Assembly: GCF_023091225.1 (NCBI RefSeq)
Contig: NZ_JAHWXM010000001.1
Coordinates: 124,001-188,000, forward strand
Origin: Microbacterium galbinum
GTDB lineage: Bacteria > Actinomycetota > Actinomycetes > Actinomycetales > Microbacteriaceae
Direction of reading: 5' to 3'
DNA length: 64,000 nt
Part shown: positions 30,877 to 38,495 of the stretch, piece after piece
Position numbering within the stretch: the first letter of the stretch is position 1
Layout of the letters: each line of letters opens with the position of its first letter
Made by a program: the position numbers and the translations under genes
Notes under the pieces: generated by a model
The model's input: only the letters and a program-made list of their open reading frames with translations
What the model was told of the DNA's origin: nothing
Databases searched by the model: none

Positions 30877-31253
30877 TGCAATCACCTGAAACCGCTGAAG
30901 CCATGCTGCAGATCGCTGCCGCAGCCGCCGTCTCGAAGGGCGGTGAAGACCTCGTCGCGCTCAACGTCTCGGAGCCGCTTCCGCTCGTCGACATCTTCCT
31001 GCTCGTCACGGGAAACAGCGAGCGCAACGTCGCCGCGATCGCCGACGAGATCGAGGACCGTCTCATCGCGGAGGGGCACAAGCGTGTCCGCCGCGAGGGT
31101 CGCGCCGAGTCGCGCTGGGTCCTCATGGACTTCGGCGACCTGATCGTGCACGTCTTCCATCAGGAGGAGCGCGTGTACTACGGGCTCGAGCGCCTGTGGA
31201 AGGACTGCCCCGTCGTGCCGATCGACCTCCCGGAGCCCGTCGCGGGGGAGTGA
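30876..31253 (+). CDS. rsfS: Ribosome silencing factor RsfS
   Basis: A 125-residue protein that binds ribosomal protein L14 and keeps the large subunit from joining the small one when nutrients are scarce. Family pattern LVDIFLLVTGNSERNVAAIADEIED and the C-terminal WVLMDFGDLIVHVFHQEERVYYGLERLW (only parts shown) are intact. Its start shares one base with the previous stop (TGATG). nadD-rsfS neighbourhood is conserved in many bacteria. Confidence 0.95.
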   Translation: MQSPETAEAMLQIAAAAAVSKGGEDLVALNVSEPLPLVDIFLLVTGNSERNVAAIADEIEDRLIAEGHKRVRREGRAESRWVLMDFGDLIVHVFHQEERVYYGLERLWKDCPVVPIDLPEPVAGE

Positions 31254-31259
31254 CCCCCC

Positions 31260-31288
31260 TGCCGCGCCCGCGAGTGCCGGGCGCGGCA
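31260..31288 (+). terminator. Hairpin terminator after rsfS
   Basis: An 11-bp perfect stem (TGCCGCGCCCG at 31260-31270 with 31278-31288) and a seven-base loop, starting seven bases after the rsfS stop. Confidence 0.75.
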
Positions 31289-31321
31289 TCCTGCATCGAT
31301 TCTGTCAAGGGTCTTCCCCGG

Positions 31322-31331
31322 CGGTATACCG
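31322..31331 (+). promoter_or_regulatory. Palindrome CGGTATACCG, possible promoter/operator
   Basis: A ten-base perfect palindrome containing the -10-like TATACC, 46 bases before ATG 31377. It sits between the rsfS terminator and the next gene. Whether it is a -10 box, an operator or both cannot be told from sequence. Confidence 0.35.
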
Positions 31332-31376
31332 GAGCGCACACTCTTTCTTAAGGGGAGAGAGTCTTGGAGGGTCGAC

Positions 31377-31661
31377 ATGACAGAGGATCCAGAACCGCGC
31401 TACGTGCTGCGTCGGATCACCCCGACCGAATGGGTGATCAACGACCAGCGCTTCCCTGCGAACGACCCGCGTCACATCGTCGCGTGCGTCTACGAATACG
31501 CCGAGACCGAGGTCGAGGTGGTGTGGGTGCGCGATCTGCCGCTCGCGATGCGCTATTCGAACGCCTTCGAGGTGCTCGCCGACGTCGAGCGCATGCACGG
31601 ATCGAGCCGGGCCACCCGCCCGGTGCAGATTCCTCATCTCCCACCGTTGCTGGCCAACTGA
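31377..31661 (+). CDS. Conserved hypothetical protein
   Basis: A 94-residue soluble protein beginning MTEDPEPRYVLRRITPTEWVIND, with a GGAGGG ribosome binding site. It has alternating strands and a helix (MRYSNAFEVLADVERM) and ends in a Pro/Leu-rich tail. No family or active-site motif recognised. It stands alone between two hairpins. Confidence 0.65.
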   Translation: MTEDPEPRYVLRRITPTEWVINDQRFPANDPRHIVACVYEYAETEVEVVWVRDLPLAMRYSNAFEVLADVERMHGSSRATRPVQIPHLPPLLAN

Positions 31662-31675
31662 GTCGGCATCCCGTA

Positions 31676-31707
31676 ACGGGCGGATGCGATTGTTCGCACC
31701 CGCCCGT
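31676..31707. terminator. Bidirectional hairpin between convergent genes
   Basis: A 13-bp stem with one mismatch (31676-31688 with 31695-31707) and a six-base loop, lying between the stops at 31661 and 31720. Confidence 0.7.
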
Positions 31708-31719
31708 CGGACGTCTCGT

Positions 31720-31893
31720 TCACTCGCCCTCTGCGGCGATCCGATCGGCCTCGGCGCTGTCGACCTGCGTGCCGTCGATATCGGGATCGACCTCTTCCGC
31801 GCCGTCGACCTCGAGCGTGGGGACTCCGTCGCGATCATCGTCCGACTCGTCTCCGAGCGACGGGATCGGAGGGATCGGTGGGGGATTGGACAT
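31720..31893 (-). CDS. Small acidic disordered protein
   Basis: A 57-residue product starting MSNPPPIPPIPSLGDESDDD and rich in Asp and Glu, with no hydrophobic core. ATG 31893 is preceded by AGAGGAG at a good distance, which separates it from a longer frame upstream lacking such a site. A second acidic peptide of similar size is encoded at 53128-53292. Function unknown. Confidence 0.6.
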   Translation of the reverse strand: MSNPPPIPPIPSLGDESDDDRDGVPTLEVDGAEEVDPDIDGTQVDSAEADRIAAEGE

Positions 31894-32075
31894 CGGATGC
31901 TCCTCTCGTCGGTGAGGGCCCCACGCTACGAGTGTGCGACCCCGGCTGGAGAGGCCGTTGACGAAGGCGTCCCAGGCGTGTACTTCTGCCGTCATCGTCA
32001 GATTTCGCGGGCCGGCACGTTGATATTCCGGGGAGAGAACGCGCGTTCCCGAGCGCGCCCCGGAGAGGAACGCAC

Positions 32076-32582
32076 ATGAAGCGTGCATCACGTCTTGGAA
32101 CCGCAGCGATCGCGGCAATGGCGGCAGTGGCCGTGCTGTCTGGCTGTTCGGTCATCACCGACCTGGTCGGAGGGGGCAACGCGGTTCGCGATGCCGACAG
32201 CGCGGAGATCACGGAGGGCGGTGACCTCAGCGTCTTCACGCTCGAACTCGGCGACTGCTTCAACGACACGGTCGCAGAACAGGTCAGCGAGCTGCCCGTC
32301 GTGCCCTGCGCCGACCCGCACGACAACGAGGTCTACTACGAGCACGAGATGCCCGAGGGGGAGTTCCCGGGCGACGAAGCGATCTCGGCCGCGGCCGAGG
32401 AGAACTGCCTCGCGCAGTTCGAGAGCTTCGTCGGCATCGCCTACGCGGATTCGGTGTTCGAGTACAGCGCCCTCACGCCGAGCACGGGCGGCTGGGAGGA
32501 CTACGACGACCGCCTGATCCAGTGCATCGTCTTCGACCCCAGCGCGCAGGTGCAGGGCTCGCTCCAGGGCGTCGCGCGCTGA
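32076..32582 (+). CDS. Septum-formation-type lipoprotein
   Basis: A 168-residue exported protein with a signal peptide and lipobox (VAVLSGC). The mature part has GDCFND, VVPCADPHDNEVYYEHEMP and a later paired Cys (ENCLAQF, LIQCIVF), the pattern of the actinobacterial Septum_form domain; four cysteines probably make two disulfides. The domain's exact role is unproven. CGGAGAGGAA stands before the start. Confidence 0.7.
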   Translation: MKRASRLGTAAIAAMAAVAVLSGCSVITDLVGGGNAVRDADSAEITEGGDLSVFTLELGDCFNDTVAEQVSELPVVPCADPHDNEVYYEHEMPEGEFPGDEAISAAAEENCLAQFESFVGIAYADSVFEYSALTPSTGGWEDYDDRLIQCIVFDPSAQVQGSLQGVAR

Positions 32583-32724
32583 CGAGGAGGGGCGACGACC
32601 TCAGAGGGCGACCGCGAAGGAGGAATTCTCGCGTGTCGGCGTAATGAACCGGCTTCTGCGGCGTCTTCCTAGTGGGGCCGGACGGTGTGGACTCTTCCGG
32701 CTCGCACGATCACGAAGGAGTTCC

Positions 32725-32913
32725 ATGTCCCCCACTGGAGTCGTCCCCCTGCCGTCCGCCGCATCTGCTCGGACCGGGATGGTCCGCGTCTCGCTCGTCG
32801 TCCGCGACGAGCGCGGGTTCACCCACTATTACGAAGAAGTCGAGACCACGGCGGATGCCGTACGCGATGCGTACGACCTCATGGCGCGCCGGTCCCCCGC
32901 CGTCGCCGGGTGA
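32725..32913 (+). CDS. Small hypothetical protein
   Basis: A 62-residue protein (MSPTGVVPLPSAASART onward) with the core MVRVSLVVRDERGFTHYYEEVETTADAVRDAYDLM, of which the beta-strand then helix arrangement is clear. AAGGAG precedes ATG 32725; a longer frame from 32644 has none. No family recognised. Confidence 0.55.
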   Translation: MSPTGVVPLPSAASARTGMVRVSLVVRDERGFTHYYEEVETTADAVRDAYDLMARRSPAVAG

Positions 32914-32984
32914 CCGACGCCGGCGACGCACCGATCCGGCATCCGTCCTTCGGACTTTCGACGCACGTCGGATGCCCGGCCCAC

Positions 32985-33012
32985 CCCGTGCCCCTAGCGT
33001 GAGGGGCACGGG
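32985..33012 (+). promoter_or_regulatory. Long palindrome embracing the -10 box TAGCGT
   Basis: An 11-bp perfect inverted repeat (32985-32995 with 33002-33012) whose six-base centre overlaps TAGCGT (32995-33000). It is 16 bases ahead of the GTG start at 33028. It could be an operator covering the promoter or a 5' hairpin in the mRNA. Confidence 0.5.
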
Positions 33013-33027
33013 AAGGGAGGTATCGCC

Positions 33028-33411
33028 GTGGAAGAGATCCGCCGCGAGGCGCTGGACGGGATCCAGCAGATGGAGCGAGAGCTCATCGTCCGCGATTTCG
33101 TGGCGGTGCTGAACGAGGGCGGCGTGGGCGAACTGCTGCCGTTCCTCACCGAGGACGTCGTTTACCGTCCTTCGCACAACCGGGGCGTGACGGGCCGCCG
33201 GGAGATGCTGGCGATGATCGAGGAGATCAGGTCGCGCTTCGCGGAATGGTCGACGGCGCTCGTCACCGTCGCGGTGGCAGGAGACACCGTGCTCACCGAG
33301 CAGGTGCTGCACCTGCGCCTCCCGGAGGGCGAGAGGTGCGAGGTGCTGGGGTTCGGGAGCTTCCGCCTCGACGGCTCGCGGATCTGCACCTGGCATCAGG
33401 TGCACGCCTGA
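33028..33411 (+). CDS. SnoaL-like / NTF2-fold protein
   Basis: A 127-residue protein of the cone-shaped NTF2/SnoaL fold, with helix IVRDFVAVLNEGGVGELLPFLTEDVVYRPS and strands around VTVAVAGDTVLTEQVLHLRL. Members are epoxide hydrolases, cyclases or simple binding proteins; no catalytic set stands out here. GGGAGG precedes the GTG start. It is convergent with the large regulator gene. Confidence 0.7.
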   Translation: MEEIRREALDGIQQMERELIVRDFVAVLNEGGVGELLPFLTEDVVYRPSHNRGVTGRREMLAMIEEIRSRFAEWSTALVTVAVAGDTVLTEQVLHLRLPEGERCEVLGFGSFRLDGSRICTWHQVHA

Positions 33412-33426
33412 GCGGGCACCGCGGCG

Positions 33427-36270
33427 TCAGGCGGTCTCGCGCTCCTCACTGGCGCTCGCATACCAGAGGCGCAGCGCGCTGCGGGAGTTGACGCCCGTCT
33501 TCGCGTAGAGGTGTCGGATGTGCGAGACCACGGTGTGCGGCGACATGAACAGCGCGTCGGCGATCTGCTGGGTCGTGGCCCCGAGCGCCACGCGCTCGAT
33601 GACCTGGCGTTCGCGGGTCGAGAGAAGTTCGGGCGCCCCGCGCCGGGCCGGCCGGCGGCGGACACCCCGCGTGCGCAGCGCGCGCAGCACACGACTCGCG
33701 TCGCGCACGGCTCCGAGGGACTCGTAGATCTCCAGCGCTTCGTCGAGCGCTCGTCGTGCCTGCTGTTCGTCGCCGCCCACGAGGGGGCGCAGCTCCAGCA
33801 CGCGGGCCAGCACCAGCGGACGCGACAGTCCGCGCAGGGCGGATGCTGCGGCGTCGAGTGCGGCGGGGTCTGCGCGGGTGCGTCCGACCACGGCATCGTG
33901 CACAGCGCGGGAGAAGACGCTGTCGGGGTTGAGCTCGCAGCGACGACTCGTGCGCTTCAGCACGGCGGCGATGGTCTCGTCGTCGTTCGTGCGCACGGCG
34001 AGGTCGGCGAGCACGATGTCGTCGGAGAAGTCCGACGGGGTCGTCATGGGAGGCACGGGAGCGTCGAGCCCTGCCCGGGCGAGAGCGCTGGCGGAGACCG
34101 CATCGTCGAGTCGCCCCTCATCGATGGCTTCGACGGCGAGGAGCCAGCGGCCGGCCTTCGTCACGGCCGTGCTCGTGGCGAGTGCCTCGACGATCGGCTT
34201 GGCCTGCGCGCGGATCTGCGCGTCGCCGGTGTGGAGAGAGATGCGGAAGAGCACGACCCCGGCCGTGGCGTTGGCGAAGTCTCCCAGCCCCAGCTCGGCG
34301 GACAGCGCGAGTACGGCCTCGGCCAGCACACGGGCCTCGTCGATCCGGCCACCGTCGTAGAGCACCCGGGTGCGCACCATCATCCAGAACGCCTCGGCCA
34401 CCGCGCTGCCCGCTGCGCGTGCCTCGGACAGCCCGAGGTCGGCCAGCTGCAGGGCAAGCTCGGGATCGCCCATCGAGTTGTGCAGGAATGCGGGCCAGAG
34501 GCCTTCGGGGAGCCAGCGCGATGTGACGAGTCCGGCTTCCTCGGCGCGGCGGAGTGCGGCGTCGATGAGCTCCACCGCCCGATCGTGGTGGCCGCTGTTG
34601 AACTGATAGACCGAATCCGTCGCGTCGATGGTCGCCAGGGCGAGATGATCGGTCTCCGGATCGGCGACCTCCCGCGCGAGGGTGAGCGTCTGTTCCAGGC
34701 CGGCGAAGTCGGCGCGGTTCGCGCAGTTGAGCGCGCGGACGGCGAGGAGCTCGGCCCGAGTGCTGCGTGCGATTCCCCGGATGCCGAGCGCCTCGTCGCA
34801 GGTCGCGATCGCTCGATCGAACGAGAACTCGGTCTGGCGTCGGGCGACGGCCAGCAGAGCACGGGCGCGCAGATCGGCGGAGAGATAGGGGGCGAGGGCG
34901 GTCGTGACCGCCTGCGCCTCGTCGTGGCGGCCGTCGGTCCACACCAGCGGGAGGAGTTCGGCGGCGCGAACGACCAGTCGCGGGACGTGCAGCGCGAGGC
35001 GGATCGCTGCGGCCGCCAGATCGGCGGCGAACGCGGAGTCGGTCGCCGAGATGTCCCGAGCGGCCTCGGCGACCAGGACGAAGGAGTCCTCGTCGCCGGG
35101 CTCCGCCGCCTCGATCAGAGCGGGCGCGACAGCCGATGCCGGCTCGCCAGACGACAGGCGCACCCGCACGACCTCTCGGAGCAGCGCGGGGCGGATGGGT
35201 GGGGCGATCGACGCATCGGCCGCTTCCCGCAGGGTGTCGTGGGTGAAGGCGAGAGCCGCGCCGTCCCCGACGAGGATCGACTCCGCGAGAAGCTCGTCGA
35301 CCGATGGCGCGGCGGCCGCTGCCGAGAGGTCCAGCACGCGGAGCGCGTCGCGCAGGCGGAACCTGCGTCCGAACAGACTCGCCACCTGCGCGAATCGCCG
35401 GGCGGCCGGTGAGATCGAGGAGAGTCGTTCGCGCGCGGCCGCACCGAACCTCGCCGGCACGGCGGCATCCACCGCGTCGACGGACCCCGCGTGTCGGGCC
35501 AGGAGGTGCTCCTCGCGGAGCCCGCGCACGAGTTCGACGACGAGGAGGGGAACGTTGGCCGTCTGGTCGAGTGCCGCACGCAGCACAGGACCGGGGGTAC
35601 CACCGGCGATGTCGGCGGCGATCTCCGCCGATGCCGAGGAGTCGAGCGGAGCGAGCTCGATGACGAGACCCTCCGCGGCGATGTGCGCTGCCGCACGAGC
35701 ATGCGCGGAAGGGAGGACGCCATCGCGTGCGGCGACGAGCCACGCGACGGGCTGGTCGGCGAGTCCGCGCACGAGCGCGATGAGCGTGGTCACGGATGCG
35801 GTGTCGAGCCACTGCAGGTCGTCGATGACGATAAGGAGAGGATGCTCGGCTGCGGCCTGCTCGAGACGGTCGAGCAGCAGACGGGTGACCCAGTACCGGT
35901 GCTCGCCGCCGGAGAGCACCGGCTTCAGATCGGCGGGCGTCAGCAGCGGGGAGGACCCGCGCAGCGACGCCTCGAGGAGGGCCGCGAGAGGCACGGTCGA
36001 TTCGTCGACGTCCGGGGCGATGACCAGCGTGCGCCAGTCGGACACCGAAGCGCGGGCGAGCACTTCGGCGAGCAATCGCGTCTTACCGATGCCCGGCATG
36101 CCGCGCACCAGAACCGGACCGCCGGCGCCGTCGCGCACGGAGGTGAGCACGTCGAGGATGTCCGTCAGGGCGTCGTCGCGACCGCGGAGAGGAGCCGCGT
36201 GCGCCGCGGGGGAGCCGGCGAGGAGAGCGCGGTCGGATCCGACGGCTCCGCCATCGGATGTATCGTGCAT
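33427..36270 (-). CDS. Large ATP-binding LuxR-family transcriptional regulator (LAL type)
   Basis: A 947-residue STAND-type regulator: N-terminal AAA ATPase with Walker A GMPGIGKTRLL at 57-67 and LLIVIDDLQWLDTAS as Walker B, a long helical TPR-like sensor region, and a C-terminal LuxR helix-turn-helix (LLSTRERQVIERVALG then SPHTVVSHIRHLYAKTG). Such proteins bind an inducer in the sensor region and activate nearby catabolic or secondary-metabolism genes. ATG 36270 is supported by a -10 box six bases upstream. Neighbours are the DyP peroxidase (same strand, upstream) and the SnoaL-like gene. Confidence 0.9.
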   Translation of the reverse strand: MHDTSDGGAVGSDRALLAGSPAAHAAPLRGRDDALTDILDVLTSVRDGAGGPVLVRGMPGIGKTRLLAEVLARASVSDWRTLVIAPDVDESTVPLAALLEASLRGSSPLLTPADLKPVLSGGEHRYWVTRLLLDRLEQAAAEHPLLIVIDDLQWLDTASVTTLIALVRGLADQPVAWLVAARDGVLPSAHARAAAHIAAEGLVIELAPLDSSASAEIAADIAGGTPGPVLRAALDQTANVPLLVVELVRGLREEHLLARHAGSVDAVDAAVPARFGAAARERLSSISPAARRFAQVASLFGRRFRLRDALRVLDLSAAAAAPSVDELLAESILVGDGAALAFTHDTLREAADASIAPPIRPALLREVVRVRLSSGEPASAVAPALIEAAEPGDEDSFVLVAEAARDISATDSAFAADLAAAAIRLALHVPRLVVRAAELLPLVWTDGRHDEAQAVTTALAPYLSADLRARALLAVARRQTEFSFDRAIATCDEALGIRGIARSTRAELLAVRALNCANRADFAGLEQTLTLAREVADPETDHLALATIDATDSVYQFNSGHHDRAVELIDAALRRAEEAGLVTSRWLPEGLWPAFLHNSMGDPELALQLADLGLSEARAAGSAVAEAFWMMVRTRVLYDGGRIDEARVLAEAVLALSAELGLGDFANATAGVVLFRISLHTGDAQIRAQAKPIVEALATSTAVTKAGRWLLAVEAIDEGRLDDAVSASALARAGLDAPVPPMTTPSDFSDDIVLADLAVRTNDDETIAAVLKRTSRRCELNPDSVFSRAVHDAVVGRTRADPAALDAAASALRGLSRPLVLARVLELRPLVGGDEQQARRALDEALEIYESLGAVRDASRVLRALRTRGVRRRPARRGAPELLSTRERQVIERVALGATTQQIADALFMSPHTVVSHIRHLYAKTGVNSRSALRLWYASASEERETA

Positions 36271-36276
36271 GATCCG

Positions 36277-36282
36277 ATTATG
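36277..36282 (-). promoter_or_regulatory. -10 box (CATAAT) of the LAL regulator, leaderless arrangement
   Basis: On the minus strand CATAAT, six bases (CGGATC), then ATG 36270. Confidence 0.45.
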
Positions 36283-36347
36283 ACGGATGCGCACGGCGAA
36301 GCTGATCACGCCGTCGAACGCACGCGGGGTCGCTCTCCGAGTGGCGG

Positions 36348-37292
36348 TCAGCCGTCCCCGAGAGCGGCGAGAACCTCCGGTCGCGGGGCGAAGAACACGG
36401 AGCCGGTGACGGCGGTGGAGAAATCGAGGAGGCGGTCGTGCAGTCCGGGCGGATCGCCGAGGAACATGCGCTCGAGCATCCGCTGGATGACGCTCAGATC
36501 GCGGGAGCATCCGAGGAAGTACGTGCCGAACTCATCATGGCCCGGGCGGCCGAACGGCATGTTGTCGCGCTGGATGTCGTGCTCGACCCCCTGTTCGTCG
36601 ACGATCGTCGCCAGGGACTTGTGCGACTGCTGACCCGACGGTGCATCGTCGAGCTCGACGTTCTCGAGCTTCGTGCGCCCGATGATCGCCTCCTGCGTCT
36701 CGGTCGGCAGGGCACGCCAGGCGGCGAGAGGGTGCAGGTACTTCTGCGTGACGATGTACGAGCCACCGCGGTGCGCGGGGTCCTCGTCTCCGACCAGCAC
36801 CGCTGCGTCGAGTTCGGCACCGATCGGATTCGCCGTCCCGTCGATGAATCCCAGGAGATCGCGCCGGTCGAAGGAGCGGAACCCCACGGTCTCGTCGACG
36901 ACGCGGACGGCGTCGCCGAGCGACTCCAGCAGACGACGTTCGAACTCGAAGCAGACGTCGGCACGCTCGGCCCGGATATGGAAGAGCAGGTCTCCGGGGG
37001 TCGAGGGGGCGGTGTGGTGCGCGCCGACCACGGGGGTGAACGGGCGCAACTGAGCCGGACGGGGGAGTGCCGTGAGCTCGGCCCAGATCGCACTCCCGAT
37101 CCCGACCGTGCACGTGAGCGCGGAATCGGAGTAGGGGAAGGCGAGGGACTTGATCGATCCGGCGAGGTCGGCGAGGACGTCTCGCACCCGATCGGCTGCG
37201 CCGGGAGCGACGTCGACGACGAGGAAGACGGCATTCGCCGTGAGGGGCGAAGCGACCGCCTGCACCGCACCCCGGGGGTCCTGATCCGTCAT
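36348..37292 (-). CDS. Dye-decolorizing peroxidase (DyP, YfeX-like)
   Basis: A 314-residue haem peroxidase. The catalytic GFIDG is at 148-152 (D151), the probable haem-ligating histidine is H224 (QQSHKS), and the conserved distal arginine is R242 in DIQRDNMPFG. There is no Tat or other export signal, so it acts in the cytoplasm or in an encapsulin shell; no encapsulin gene is near. AAGGAT precedes ATG 37292. It is divergent from the XRE-type regulator gene. Confidence 0.92.
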   Translation of the reverse strand: MTDQDPRGAVQAVASPLTANAVFLVVDVAPGAADRVRDVLADLAGSIKSLAFPYSDSALTCTVGIGSAIWAELTALPRPAQLRPFTPVVGAHHTAPSTPGDLLFHIRAERADVCFEFERRLLESLGDAVRVVDETVGFRSFDRRDLLGFIDGTANPIGAELDAAVLVGDEDPAHRGGSYIVTQKYLHPLAAWRALPTETQEAIIGRTKLENVELDDAPSGQQSHKSLATIVDEQGVEHDIQRDNMPFGRPGHDEFGTYFLGCSRDLSVIQRMLERMFLGDPPGLHDRLLDFSTAVTGSVFFAPRPEVLAALGDG

Positions 37293-37442
37293 GCGCGCCG
37301 ATCCTTCCCATGTGGATTGTGACAGCGCCAGTCTCGCGGAACGCGGAGTGCGGCGCATCCGACAGATGACGAACGGCCACGCGACAGCGGGGAGGGGATG
37401 TGCGCCCCCGGGGCGGGTGATGTGCGCTTCCTCGGGCGCGGG

Positions 37443-37448
37443 TAGCGT
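37443..37448 (+). promoter_or_regulatory. -10 box (TAGCGT) of the MmyB-type regulator
   Basis: TAGCGT within GGGTAGCGTCG, 40 bases before GTG 37488; the same element at the same distance is found before 38430 and 40614. Confidence 0.45.
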
Positions 37449-37487
37449 CGCAGACGCCCCACCCCCTCGACGACCGGAGCCCGCCCC

Positions 37488-38330
37488 GTGGACGATGCAT
37501 CGACCTCTCTCGGAGAGTACCTCCGCGCCCGCCGCGCCGTCACCCAGCCCGAGGACGTAGGGATCGTTCCCACCCCCGGACGGCGGGTCACGGGCCTCCG
37601 TCGCGACGAGGTCGCCGCCTTGGCCGGGATCAGCAGGGAGTACTACCTGCGCTTGGAGCAGGGCCGCGGTGCCCGCCCCTCCGACCAGGTGCTCCTGTCG
37701 CTCTGCCGGGCGCTCCGGCTCGACCACGAGGCGACCGCCTACGCCTTCCGCCTCGTCTCGGGACGGCTGCACACCCCCGTTCCCGTTCCCCGGGACTCGG
37801 CCGACCGCATCGTGCGCGCGCTGTCCGCCTGGACGCACACCCCGGCGTACGTGACCGATCCGCACCGCGACATCGTCGCCGCCAACCCTCTCGCGACCGT
37901 GTTCGGGCACGGCGGTCTCTCTGCAGGCGGGAATCAGTTGCGTCATCTGTTCGTGCCCCGCATGAAGGAGACGCTGGTGGAGTGGGAGGCGATGAGCCGC
38001 GCAGCCGTCGCCACGCTGAGACGCGACGCCGTACCGCAGTCTCCTCGGTTGCGGGAGATCGTGGCCGAACTGTCGTCGGATCCCGACTTCGTGCGCATCT
38101 GGGCGCGGCACGACGTGTCCGGCCCCGAGGATGCCACGTTCCACATCCTCGTCGAGGGAGTGGGGGAGATCCCGGTGGACGCCCAGAACTTCGCGGTGCG
38201 CAGCATGCCCGGGTATCAGCTCACGGTGCTCTCGGCACCGCCGGGCGCCGTCACCGCCGCCGTGTTCGCCCGACTGGCCGATCAACTGCCCGGCGGAATC
38301 GGCGCCGATGCCGTGGAGGCGGCGCGATGA
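37488..38330 (+). CDS. XRE-family regulator with MmyB-like ligand-binding domain
   Basis: A 280-residue regulator: N-terminal helix-turn-helix (LRRDEVAALAGISREYYLRLEQG) followed by the MmyB-type PAS-like ligand domain (AYVTDPHRDIVAANPLA, PDFVRIWARHDVSGP, MPGYQLTVLSAPP). In Actinobacteria this domain binds fatty acids or similar ligands and often controls an adjacent oxidoreductase or hydrolase. It starts at GTG 37488. It may act on the divergent DyP gene or on the downstream cluster. Confidence 0.88.
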   Translation: MDDASTSLGEYLRARRAVTQPEDVGIVPTPGRRVTGLRRDEVAALAGISREYYLRLEQGRGARPSDQVLLSLCRALRLDHEATAYAFRLVSGRLHTPVPVPRDSADRIVRALSAWTHTPAYVTDPHRDIVAANPLATVFGHGGLSAGGNQLRHLFVPRMKETLVEWEAMSRAAVATLRRDAVPQSPRLREIVAELSSDPDFVRIWARHDVSGPEDATFHILVEGVGEIPVDAQNFAVRSMPGYQLTVLSAPPGAVTAAVFARLADQLPGGIGADAVEAAR

Positions 38331-38384
38331 CCATGAGCGGTGGGTGGGACGACGCGGGCCTCCCAGCGCTCGCCCTCGCTCCCG

Positions 38385-38407
38385 TAGCGTCGGGCGCGAG
38401 GCCCGAC
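38385..38407 (+). promoter_or_regulatory. -10 box (TAGCGT) and adjoining hairpin upstream of the PucR gene
   Basis: TAGCGT at 38385-38390 is flanked by CCCG and CGGG; GTCGGGC (38389-38395) pairs with GCCCGAC (38401-38407) to form a 7-bp hairpin at the predicted transcript start. It lies 40 bases before the small ORF at 38430. Confidence 0.4.
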
Positions 38408-38429
38408 GACGCAGGCCGGGAGGAGCAGC

Positions 38430-38495
38430 ATGACCATCACCCCGCGGCATCCGGAGGCGACCTCCTCACCGTACCCGGACGCGTGGCGGGCATGA
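38430..38495 (+). CDS. Candidate 21-residue leader peptide coupled to the PucR gene
   Basis: A short frame MTITPRHPEATSSPYPDAWRA preceded by a strong ribosome binding site GGGAGGAG at 38418-38425, and with a -10 box and hairpin upstream. Its stop overlaps the proposed PucR start (ATGA at 38492-38495), and the PucR gene has no ribosome binding site of its own at that place. This layout predicts that translation of the peptide brings ribosomes to the regulator. It is not a known family; reality rests on the signals alone. Confidence 0.5.
   Translation: MTITPRHPEATSSPYPDAWRA

Noticed and set aside
38327..38491. PucR start at ATG 38327 overlapping the MmyB-type stop
   Set aside because: The added 55 residues are low-complexity and not part of the domain, and the region holds a -10 box, hairpin and a separate small ORF. 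It is not fully excluded.
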